Shown here one piece after another: positions 14,201 to 25,015 of a stretch of DNA of 60,890 nucleotides. Below the pieces are notes generated by a model, which was given only the letters and a program-made list of their open reading frames with translations, searched no databases and was not told the origin of the DNA. The position numbers and the translations under genes are program-made. This stretch comes from Liolophura sinensis (taxonomy: Eukaryota; Mollusca; Polyplacophora; Chitonida; Chitonidae): assembly GCF_032854445.1 (NCBI RefSeq), contig NW_027018190.1, forward strand, positions 1-60,890, given 5' to 3'. How positions within the stretch are numbered: the first letter of the stretch is position 1; each line of letters begins with the position of its first letter.

Positions 14201-14571
14201 AGACATTGAGATTGTCTTGGACTTAGAAGTAAGACAATTGCTGGGTGAGTTAAATGGTCTTAGCCCAAAGATTTGACGTTTTCTGGGCTACCGAAGGGCA
14301 CATAACTTATAGTCAAAAGTTGAATATAGTAATGACCAGTCGCGATGGTACATAGTACAGTGTATCCGATTTCAATTAACTAAAAGACCAGGCAAAAATG
14401 CAAAAGTGGAAAAACTGTTCCAGTGCTGCTGGTAAGAGGCTAATCCGACGTATTTTGTGACGAAAAATCGAATGGTGCAAACCGCATTGCTCACCGACCA
14501 ATACTTTTGGCTGTAGCGACAATTGAATGATCATTGATGTCATTGTCACGTGCCCAGCAACGGCTCTTACT
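11267..14571 (+). repeat. Zone A dimeric higher-order repeat, three tandem copies
   Basis: Dimers start at 11267, 12368 and 13471 (periods 1,101 and 1,103 bp). Each has a subtype b monomer carrying GATTTGCCG in place of GATTTGACG, followed by a c-like monomer carrying CTGGTATGAAGC, TAGCCACAATTAAATG and a TTTTTTACACG tract. The joint recurrence of these private variants in the same order shows copying of a two-monomer unit. Confidence 0.87.
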
Positions 14572-17500
14572 CCATGGAAACCAGGGAAATATGCAATTTT
14601 TTAAACAGCTGCCGATGCCTGGGCCAATTCCGCATCTTTTAGAACCTTATTGATCTGGGTCAGCGATCAGTTGTACTTTTTACAGCAGACTGTATCTAGT
14701 ACCTTGTTTTTATTTATGAACAAATGGTGTGGTTTTTCTACACGTAGATAAAGACATTGAGATTGTCTTGGACTTAGAAGTAAGACAATTGCTGGGTGAG
14801 TTAAATGGGCTTAGCCCAAAGATTTGACGTCTTCTGGGCTACCGAAGGGCACATAACTTATAGTCAAAAGTTGAATATAGTAATGACCAGTCGCGATGGT
14901 ACATAGTACAGTGTATCCGATTTCAAATTAACAAAAAGACCAGGCAAAAATGCAAAAGTGGAAAAACTGTTCCAGTGCTGCTGGTAAGCGGCTAATCCGA
15001 CGTATTTTGTGACGAGAAATCGAATGGTGCAAACCGCGTTGCTCTCCGACCAATACTTTTGGCAGTAGCGACAATTGAATGATCATTTATGTCATAGTCA
15101 CGTGCCCAGCAATGGCTCTTACTCCATGGAAACCAGGGAAATTTGCAATTTTTTAAACAGCTGCCGATGCCTGGGCCAATTCCGCATCTTTTAGAACCTT
15201 ATAGATGTGGATCAGTGATCAGTTGTACTTTTTACAGCAGACTGTATCTAGTACCTTGTGTTTTTTATGTACAAATGGTGTGGTTTTTCTACATGTAGAT
15301 AAAGACATTGAGATTGTCTTGGACTTAGAAGTAAGACAATTGCTGGGTGAGTTAAATGGGCTTGGCCCAAAGATTTGACGTCTTCTGGGCTACCGAAGGG
15401 CACATAACTTATAGTGAAAAGTTGAATACAGTAATGACCAGTCGCGATGGTACATAGTACAGTGTATCCGATTTCAATTAACTAAAAGACCAGGCAAAAA
15501 TGCAAAAGTGGAAAAACTGTTCCAGTGCTGCTGGTAAGAGGCTAATCCGACGTATTTTGTGACGAGAAATCGAATGGTGCAAACCGCGTTGCTCACCGAC
15601 CAATACTTTTGGCTGTAGCGACAATTGAATGATCATTGATGTCATTGTCACGTGCCCAGCAACGGCTCTTACTCCATGGAAACCAGGGAAATATGCAATT
15701 TTTTAAACAGCTGCCGATGCCTGGGCCAATTCCGCATCTTTTAGAACCTTATTGATCTGGGTCAGCGATCAGTTGTACTTTTTACAGCAGACTGTATCTA
15801 GTACCTTGTTTTTATTTATGAACAAATGGTGTGGTTATTCTACATGTAGATAAAGACATTGAGATTGTCTTGGACTTAGAAGTAAGACAATTGCTGGGTG
15901 AGTTAAATGGGCTTAGCCCAAAGATTTGACGTCTTCTGGGCTACCGAAGGGCACATAACTTATAGTCAAAAGTTGAATATAGTAATGACCAGTCGCGATG
16001 GTACATAGTACAGTGTATTCGATTTCAAATTAACAAAAAGACCAGGCAAAAATGCAAAAGTGGAAAAACTGTTCCAGTGCTGCTGGTAAGAAACTAATCC
16101 GACGTATTTTGTGACGAGAAATCGAATGGTGCAAACCGCGTTGCTCTCCGACCATTACTTTTGGCTGTAGCTACATTTGAATGATCATTGATGTCATAGT
16201 CACGTGCCCAGCAACGGCTCTTACTCCATGGAAACCAGGGAAATTTGCAATCTTTTAAACAGCTGCCGATGCCTGGCCCAATTCCGCATCTTTTAGAACC
16301 TTATTATTGTGGGTCAGTGTTAAAGTGTACTTTTTACTGCAGACTGTATCAAGTACCTTGTATTTTTTTATGTACAAATGGTGTGGTTTTTCTACACGTA
16401 GATAAAGACATTGAGATTGTCTTGGACTTAGAAGTAAGACAATTGCTGGGTGAGTTAAATGGGCTTAGCCCAAAGATTTGACGTCTTCTGGGCTACCGAA
16501 GGGCACATAACTTATAGTGAAAAGTTGAATACAGTAATGACCAGTCGCGATGGTACATAGTAGAATGTATCCGATTTCAATTAACTAAAAGACCAGGCAA
16601 AAATGCAAAAGTGGAAAAACTGTTCCAGTGCTGCTGGTAAGAGGCTAATCCGACGTATTTTGTGACGAGAAATCGAATGGTGCAAACCGCGTTGCTCACC
16701 GACCAATACTTTTGGCTGTAGCGACAATTGAATGATCAATTATGTCATTGTCACGTGCCCAGCAACGGCTCTTACTCCATGGAAACCAGGGAAATATGCA
16801 ATTTTTAAACAGCTGCCGATGCCTGGGCCAATTCCGCATCTTTTAGAACCTTATTGATCTGGGTCAGCGATCAGTTGTACTTTTTACAGCAGACTGTATC
16901 TAGTACCTTGTTTTTATTTATGAACAAATGGTGTGGTTTTTCTACACGTAGATAAAAACATTGAGATTGTCTTGGACTTAGAAGTAAGACAATTGCTGGG
17001 TGAGTTAAATGGGCTTAGCCCAAAGATTTGACGTCTTCTGGGCTACCGAAGGGCACATAACTTATAGTCAAAAGTTGAATATAGTAATGACCAGTCGCGA
17101 TGGTACATAGTACAGTGTATCCGATTTCAAATTAACAAAAAGACCAGGCAAAAATGCAAAAGTGGAAAAACTGTTCCAGTGCTGCTGGTAAGAGGCTAAT
17201 CCGACGTATTTTGTGACGAGAAATCGAATGGTGCAAACCGCGTTGCTCTCCGACCAATCCTTTTGGCAGTAGCGACAATTGAATGATCATTTATGTCATA
17301 GTCACGTGCCCAGCAATGGCTCTTACTCCATGGAAACCAGGGAAATTTGCAATTTTTTAAACAGCTGCCGATGCCTGGGCCAATTCCGCATCTTTTAGAA
17401 CCTTATAGATGTGGATCAGTGTTTAATTGTACTTTTTACAGCAGACTGTATCTAGTACCTTGTGTTTTTTATGTTCAAATGGTGTGGTTTTTCTACATGT

Positions 17501-20082
17501 AGATAAAGACATTGAGATTGTCTTGGACTTAGAAGTAAGACAATTGCTGGGTGAGTTAAATGGGCTTAGCCCAAAGATTTGACGTCTTCTGGGCTACCGA
17601 AGGGCACATAACTTATAGTCAAAAGTTGAATATAGTAATGACCAGTCGCGATGGTACATAGTACAGTGTATCCGATTTCAAATTAACAAAAAGGCCAGGC
17701 AAAAATGCAAAAGTGGAAAAACTGTTCCAATGCCGTTTGTAAGAGGCTAATCCAACGTATTTTGTGACGAGAAATCGAATGGTGCAACCGCGTTGCTCTC
17801 CGACCATTACTTTTGGCTGTAGCTACATTTGAATGATCATTGATGTCACAGTCACGTGCCCAGCAACGGCTCTTACTCCATGGAAACCAGGGAAATTTGC
17901 AATCTTTTAAACAGCTGCCGATGCATGGCCCAATTCCGCATCTTTTAGAACCTTATTATTGTGGGTCAGTGTTAAAGTGTACCTTTTACTGCAGACTGTA
18001 TCAAGTACCTTGTATTTTTTTATGTACAAATGGTGTGGTTTTTCTACACGTAGATAAAGACATTGAAGATTGTCTTGGACTTAGAAGTAGACAATTGCTG
18101 GGTGAGTTAAATGGGCTTAGCCCAAAGATTTGACGTCTTCTGGGCTACCGAAGGGCACATAACTTATAGTCAAAGTTGAATAATAGTAATGACCAGTCGC
18201 GATGGTACATAGTACAGTGTATCCGATTTCAAATTAACAAAAAGGCCAGGCAAAAATGCAAAAGTGGAAAAAACTGTTCCAGTGCTGCTGGTAGGAGGCT
18301 AATCCGACGTATTTTGTGACGAGAAATCGAATTTTGTAAACCGCGTTGCTCTCCGACCAATACTTTTGGCAGTAGCGACAATTGAATGATCATTTATGTC
18401 ATAGTCACGTGCCCAGCAATGGCTCTTACTCCATGGAAACCAGGGAAATTTGCAATTTTTTTAAACAGCTGCCGATGCCTGGGCCAATTCCGCATCTTTT
18501 GGAACCTTATAGATGTGGATCAGTGATCAGTTGTACTTTTTACAGCAGACTGTATCTAGTACCTTGTGTTATTTATGTACAAATGGTGTGGTTTTTCTAC
18601 ATGTAGATAAAGACATTGAGATTGTCTTGGACTTAGAAGTAAGACAATTGCTGGGTGAGTTAAATGGGCTTAGCCCAAAGATTTGACGTCTTCTGGGCTA
18701 CCGAAGGGCACATAACTTATAGTGAAAAGTTGAATACAGTAATGACCAGTCGCGATGGTACATAGTACAGTGTATCCGATTTCAATTAACTAAAAGACCA
18801 GGCAAAAATGCAAAAGTGGAAAATCTGTTCCAGTGCTGCTGGTAAGAGGCTAATCCGACGGATTTTGTGACGAGAAATCGAATGGTGCAAACCGCGTTGC
18901 TCACCGACCAATACTTTTGGCTGTAGCCACAATTGAATGATCATTGATGTCATTGTCACGTGCCCAGCAACGGCTCTTACTCCATGGAAACCAGGGAAAT
19001 ATGCAATTTTTTAAACAGCTGCCGATGCCTGGGCCAATTCCGCATCTTTTAGAACCTTATTGATCTGGGTCAGCGATCAGTTGTACTTTTGACAGCAGAC
19101 TGTATCTAGTACCTTGTTTTTATTTATGAACAAATGGTGTGGTTTTTCTACACGTAGATAAAGACATTGAGATTGTCTTGGACTTAGAAGTAAGACAATT
19201 GCTGGGTGAGTTAAATGGGCTTAGCCCAAAGATTTGACGTCTTCTGGGCTACCGAAGGGCACATAACTTATAGTCAAAAGTTGAATATAGTAATGACCAG
19301 TCGCGATGGTACATAGTACAGTGTAGCCGATTTCAAATTAACAAAAAGACCAGGCAAAAATGCAAAAGTGGAAAAACTGTTCCAGTGCTGCTGGTAAGAG
19401 GCTAATCCGACGTATTTTGTGACGAGAAATCGAATGGTGCAAACCGCGTTGCTCTCCGACCAATACTTTTGGCAGTAGCGACAATTGAATGATCATTTAT
19501 GTCATAGTCACGTGCCCAGCAATGGCTCTTACTCCATGGAAACCAGGGAAATTTGCAATTTTTTAAACAGCTGCCGATGCCTGGGCCAATTCCGCATCTT
19601 TTAGAACCTTATAGATGTGGATCAGTGATCAGTTGTACTTTTTACAGCAGACTGTATCTAGTACCTTGTGTTTTTATGTACAAATGGTGTGGTTTTTCTG
19701 CATGTAGATAAAGACATTGAGATTGTCTTGGACTTAGAAGTAAGACAATTGCTGGGTGAGTTAAATGGGCTTGGCCCAAAGATTTGACGTCTTCTGGGCT
19801 ACCGAAGGGCACATAACTTATAGTGAAAAGTTGAATACAGTAATGACCAGTCGCGATGGTACATAATACAGTGTATCCGATTTCAATTAACTAAAAGACC
19901 AGGCAAAAATGCAAAAGTGGAAAAACTGTTCCAGTGCTGCTGGTAAGAGGCTAATCCGACGTATTTTGTGACGAGAAATCGAATGGTGCAAACCGCGTTG
20001 CTCACCGACCAATACTTTTGGCAGTAGCGACAATTGAATGATCATTGATGTCATTGTCACGTGCCCAGCAACGGCTCTTACT
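14572..20082 (+). repeat. Zone A monomers, irregular a/b/c succession
   Basis: Ten monomers (anchors 14572 to 19534) of all three subtypes. Spacings are 549-553 bp. The GCTTGGCCC variant that is standard in zone B appears in the monomers anchored at 15124 and 19534, so some zone B alleles already exist here. No gene or insertion is seen. Confidence 0.85.
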
Positions 20083-20632
20083 CCATGGAAACCAGGGAAA
20101 TATGCAATTTTTTAAACAGCTGCCGATGCCTGGGCCAATTCCGCATCTTTTAGAACTATATTGATGTGGGTCAGCGATCAGTTGTTCTTTTTACAGCAGA
20201 CTGTATCTAGTACCTTGTTTTTATTTATGAACAAATGGTGTGGTTTTTCTACACGTAGATAAAGACATTGAGATTGTCTTGGACTTAGAAGTAAGACAAT
20301 TGCTGGATGCGTTAAATGGGCTTGGCCCAAAGATTTGACGTCTTCTGGACTATCGAAGGGCACATAACTTATAATCAAAAGTTGACTATAGTAATGACCA
20401 GTCGCGATATTACATAAAATATGTAGCCGAGTTGAATTAGCAAAAAGCCCAGGCAAAAATCCAAAAGTGGAAAAACTGTTCCAATGCTGCTGGTAAGAGG
20501 CTAATCCGACGTATTTTGTGACGAGAAATCGAATGGTGCAAACCGCGTTGCTCTCCGACCAACACTTATGGCTGTAGCTACAATTGAATGAGCATTTATG
20601 TGAAAATCACGTGCGTAACAACGGCTCTTACT
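20083..20632 (+). repeat. Chimeric junction monomer between zones A and B
   Basis: The left part is zone A (GGAAACCAGGG, TCAGCGATCAG, TTTATTTATGAAC, ATTGAGATTGTCTTGGAC up to about 20,285). The right part is zone B (GCTGGATGCG at about 20,303, GCTTGGCCC, TTATAATCAAAAG, GATATTACATAAAATATG, GTTGAATTAGC). Between them lies a private spelling, TCTGGACTATCG, instead of TCTGGGCTACCG. This is the expected product of a recombination or conversion breakpoint inside a monomer. Confidence 0.88.
20608..20613. promoter_or_regulatory. CACGTG palindrome (representative copy)
   Basis: CACGTG, the canonical E-box sequence bound by basic helix-loop-helix factors, lies about 25 bp before the anchor site in nearly every monomer of both zones. 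The surrounding sequence differs between zones (GTCATAGTCACGTGCC against GTGAAAATCACGTGCC). Rare losses are CACCTGCG (about 25,003), CACTTGCC (about 13,998) and TACGTGC (near 44,728, 54,608 and 59,375). Binding is not shown. Confidence 0.45.
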
Positions 20633-23600
20633 CCATGGAAACCAAGGAAATTTGCAATTTTTCAACAGCTGGAGATGCCTGGCCCAATTGCGCATCTTTT
20701 GGCACCTTATTGATGTGGGTCAGTGTTTAATTGTACTTTTTACAGCAGACTGTATCAAGTACCTTGTGATTTTTATATACAAATGGTGTGGTTTTTCAAC
20801 ATGTAGATAAAGACATTGACTTTGTCTTCGACTTAGAAATAAGACAATTGCTGGATGAGTTAAATGGGCTTGGCCCAAAGATTTGACGTCTTCTGGGCTA
20901 CCGAAGGGCACATAACTTATAATCAAAAGTTGAATATAGTAATGACCAGTCGCGATATTACATAGTAAATGTACCCGAGTTGAATTAGCAAAAAGCCCAG
21001 GCAAAAATCCCAAAGTGGAAAAACTGTTCCAATGCTGCTGGTAAGAGGCTAATCCGACGTATTTTGTGACGAGAAATCGAATGGTGCAAACCGCGTTGCT
21101 CTCCGACCAAGACTTTTGGCTGTAGCGACAATTGAATGAGAATTTATGTGAAAATCACGTGCCTAACAACGGCTCTTACTCCATGGAAACCAAGGAATTT
21201 TGCAATTTTTCAACAGCTGGAGATGCCTGGCCCAATTGCGCATCTTTTGGCACCTTATTGATGTGGGTCAGTGTTTAATTGTACTTTTTACAGCAGACTG
21301 TATCAAGTACCTTGTGTTTTTTATATACAAATGGTGTGGTTTTTCAACATGTAGATAAAGACATTGAGTTTGTCTTCGACTTAGAAGTAAGACAATTGCT
21401 GGGTGAGTTAAATGGGCTTGGCCCAAAGATTTGACGTCTTCTGGGCTACCGAAGGGCACATAACTTATAATCAAAAGTTGAATATAGTAATGACCAGTCG
21501 CGATATTACATAAAATATGTAGCGGAATTTAATTAGCAAAAAGCCCAGGCAAAAATCCAAAAGTGGAAAAACTGTTCCAATGCTGCTGGTAAGAGGCTAA
21601 TCCGACGTATTTTGTGACGAGAAATCGAATGGTGCAAACCGCGTTGCTCTCCGACCAACACTTATGGCTGTAGCTACAATTGAATGAGCATTTATGTGAA
21701 AATCACGTGCGTAACAACGGCTCTTACTCCATGGAAACCAAGGAAATTTGCAATTTTTCAACAGCTGGAGATGCCTGGCCCAATTGCGCATCTTTTGGCA
21801 CCTTATTGATGTGGGTCAGTGTTTAATTGTACTTTTTACAGCAGACTGTATCAAGTACCTTGTGTTTTTTTATATACAAATGGTGTGGTTTTTCAACATG
21901 TAGATAAAGACATTGAGTTTGTCTTCGACTTAGAAGTAAGACAATTGCTGGGTGAGTTAAATGGGCTTGGCCCAAAGATTTGACGTCTTCTGGGCTACCG
22001 AAGGGCACATAACTTATAATCAAAAGTTGAATATAGTAATGACCAGTCGCGATATTACATAAAATATGTAGCGGAATTTAATTAGCAAAAAGCCCAGGCA
22101 AAAATCCAAAAGTGGAAAAACTGTTCCAATGCTGCTGGTAAGAGGCTAATCCGACGTATTTTGTGACGAGAAATCAAATGGTGCAAACCGCGTTGCTCTC
22201 TGACCAATACTGTTGGCTGTAGCGACAATTGAATGAGCATTTATGTGAAAATCACGTGCCTAACAACGGCTCTTACTCCATGGAAACCAAGGAAATTTGC
22301 AATTTTTCAACAGCTGGAGATGCCTGGCCCAATTGCGCATCTTTTGGCACCTTATTGATGTGGGTCAGTGTTTAATTGTACTTTTTACAGCAGACTGTAT
22401 CAAGTACCTTGTGTTTTTTATATACAAATGGTGTGGTTTTTCAACATGTAGATAAAGACATTGAGTTTGTCTTCGACTTAGAAGTAAGACAATTGCTGGA
22501 TGAGTTAAATGGGCTTGGCCCAAAGATTTGACGTCTTCTGGGCTACCGAAGGGCACATAACTTATAATCAAAAGTTGACTATAGTAATGACCAGTCGCGA
22601 TATTACATAGTAAATGTAGCCGAATTGAATTAGCAAAAACCCCAGGCAAAAATCCCAAAGTGGAAAAACTGTTCCAATGCTGCTGGTAAGAGGCTAATCC
22701 GACGTATTTTGTGACGAGAAATCAAATGGTGCAAACCGCGTTGCTCTCCGACCAATACTTTTGGCTGTAGCGACAATTGAATGAGCATTTATGTGAAAAT
22801 CACGTGCCCAGCCACTGCTCTTACTCCATGGAAACCAAGGAAATTTGCAATTTTTCAACAGCTGGAGATGCCTGCCCAATTGCGCATCTTTTGGCACCTT
22901 ATTGATGTGGGTCAGTGTTTAATTGTACTTTTTACAGCAGACTGTATCAAGTACCTTGTGTTTTTTATATACAAATGGTGTGGTTTTTCAACATGTAGAT
23001 AAAGACATTGAGTTTGTCTTCGACTTAGAAGTAAGACAATTGCTGGATGCGTTCAATGGGCTTGGCCCAAAGATTTGACGTCTTCTGGGCTACCGAAGGG
23101 CACATAACTTATAATCAAAAGTTGACTATAGTAATGACCAGTCGCGATATTACATAAAATATGTAGCCGAGTTGAATTAGCAAAAAGCCCAGGCAAAAAT
23201 CCAAAAGTGGAAAAACTGTTCCAATGCTGCTGGTAAGAGGCTAATCCGACGTATTTTGTGACGAGAAATCGAATGGTGCAAACCGCATTGCTCTCCGACC
23301 AATACTTTTGGCTGTAGCTACAATTGAATGAGCATTTATGTGAAAATCACGTGCCTAACAACGGCTCTTACTCCATGGAAACCAAGGAAATTTGCAATTT
23401 TTCAACAGCTGGAGATGCCTGGCCCAATTGCGCATCTTTTGGCACCTTATTGATGTGGGTCAGTGTTTAATTGTACTTTTTACAGCAGACTGTATCAAGT
23501 ACCTTGTGTTTTTTATATACAAATGGTGTGGTTTTTCAACATGTAGGTAAAGACATTGAGTTTGTCTTCGACTTAGAAGTAAGACAATTGCTGGATGAGT

Positions 23601-25015
23601 TAAATGGGCTTGGCCCAAAGATTTGACGTCTTCTGGGCTACCGAAGGGCACATAACTTATAATCAAAAGTTGACTATAGTAATGACCAGTCGCGATATTA
23701 CATAGTAAATATAGAAGAATTTAATTAGCAAAAAGCCCAGGCAAAAATCCAAAAGTGGAAAAACTGTTCCAATGCTGCTGGTAAGAGGCTAATCCGACTT
23801 ATTTTGTGACGAGAAATCGAATGGTGCAAACCGCGTTGCTCTCCGACCAATACTTTTGGCTGTACCGACAATTGAATGAGCATTTATGTGAAAATCACGT
23901 GCCCAGCAACGGCTCTTACTCCATGGAAACCAAGGAAATTTGCAATTTTTCAACAGCTGGAGATGCCTGGCCCAATTGCGCATCTTTTGGCACCTTATTG
24001 ATGTGGGTCAGTGTTTAATTGTACTTTTTACAGCAGACTGTATCAAGTACCTTGTGTTTTTTATATACAAATGGTGTGGTTTTTCAACATGTAGATAAAG
24101 ACATTGAGTTTGTCTTCGACTTAGAAGTAAGACAATTGCTGGATGAGTTAAATGGGCTTGGCCCAAAGATTTGACGTCTTCTGGGCTACCGAAGGGCACA
24201 TAACTTATAATCAAAAGTTGATTATAGTAATGACCAGTCGCGATATTACAAAAAATATGTAGCGGAATTTAATTAGCAAAAAGCCCAGGCAAAAATCCAA
24301 AAGTGGAAAAACTGTTCCAATGCTGCTGGTAAGAGGCTAATCCGACGTATTTTGTGACGAGAAATCGAATGGTGCAAACCGCGTTGCTCTCTGACCAATA
24401 CTTTTGGCTGTAGCGACAATTGAATGAGCATTTATGTGAAAATCACGTGCCTAACAACGGCTCTTACTCCATGGAAACCAAGGAAATTTGCAATTTTCAA
24501 CAGCTGGAGATGCCTGGCCCAATTGCGCATCTTTTGGCACCTTATTGATGTGGGTCAGTGTTTAATTGTACTTTTTACAGCAGACTGTATCAAGTACCTT
24601 GTGTTTTTTATATACAAATGGTGTGGTTTTTCAACATGTAGATAAAGACATTGAGTTTGTCTTCGACTTAGAAGTAAGACAATTGCTGGATGAGTTAAAT
24701 GGGCTTGGCCCAAAGATTTGACGTCTTCTGGGCTACCGAAGGGCACATAACTTATAATCAAAAGTTGAATAAAGTAATGACCAGTGGCGATATTACATAG
24801 TAAATGTAGCCGAATTGAATTAGCAAAAAGCCCAGGCAAAAATCCAAAAGTGGAAAAACTGTTCCAATGCTGCTGGTAAGAGGCTAATCCGACGTATTTT
24901 GTGACGAGAAATCGAATGGTGCAAACCGCGTTGCTCTCCGACCAACACTTATGGCTGTAGCTACAATTGAATGAGCATTTATGTGAAAATCACCTGCGTA
25001 ACAACGGCTCTTACT
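20633..25015 (+). repeat. Zone B 8-monomer higher-order unit, copy 1
   Basis: Eight monomers. The first is marked by GCGTAAC before the anchor and by GTGATTTTTATA, GAAATAAGAC and GTACCCGAGTTG after it. The second is marked by CCAAGACTTTTGG and GAGAATTTATG. Later ones carry AATCAAATGG with TCTGACC (before 22278), GCCCAGCCACTGC (before 22826), GTAGGTAAAG (after 23373), TGTACCGAC (before 23921) and a one-base-shorter GCAATTTTCAAC (after 24469). The first-monomer markers recur at 25016 (4,383 bp later) and at 27756. Confidence 0.82.
20873..20898. other. Conserved satellite stem-loop (representative copy)
   Basis: GCCCAAAGA pairs with TCTT-c-TGGGC, a 9-bp stem with a one-base bulge around a 7-base loop that, with the flanking stem bases, contains GACGTC. 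In zone A the flanking A and T (AGCCCA...TGGGCT) add another pair. It is present in essentially every monomer of both zones. Conservation may simply reflect array homogeneity; no function is known to me. Confidence 0.6.

Larger units (their letters stand above)
1..20298 (+). repeat. Satellite array zone A (about 551-bp monomers, three subtypes)
   Basis: Head-to-tail monomers, all in one orientation. CCATGG anchor positions: 198, 748, 1304, 1860, 2415, 2968, 3522, 4077, 4636, 5191, 5745, 6301, 6856, 7407, 7958, 8512, 9062, 9612, 10164, 10715, 11267, 11818, 12368, 12919, 13471, 14022, 14572, 15124, 15674, 16226, 16777, 17328, 17878, 18431, 18982, 19534, 20083. Zone-specific spellings include GGAAACCAGGGAAAT, GCGATGGTACATAGTACAG, GCTTAGCCC and ATTGAGATTGTCTTGGAC. 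Three subtypes mix: (a) TTATTGATCTGGGTCAGCG with TTTATTTATGAAC; (b) TTATAGATGTGGGTCAGTG with CTTCTGTTTTTTATG; (c) GGCACCTTATTATTGTGGG with GTTAAAGTGTAC and TATCAAGTACC. No coding region is supported; open frames are under 100 codons and recur at the repeat period. Confidence 0.97.

Noticed and set aside
20823-20845. CENP-B box in the CTTCGACTTAGAAG region of zone B
   Set aside because: TTCG and the central A fit the mammalian consensus spacing, but the required CGGG end is absent (AGTA or similar). I would not call a CENP-B box.
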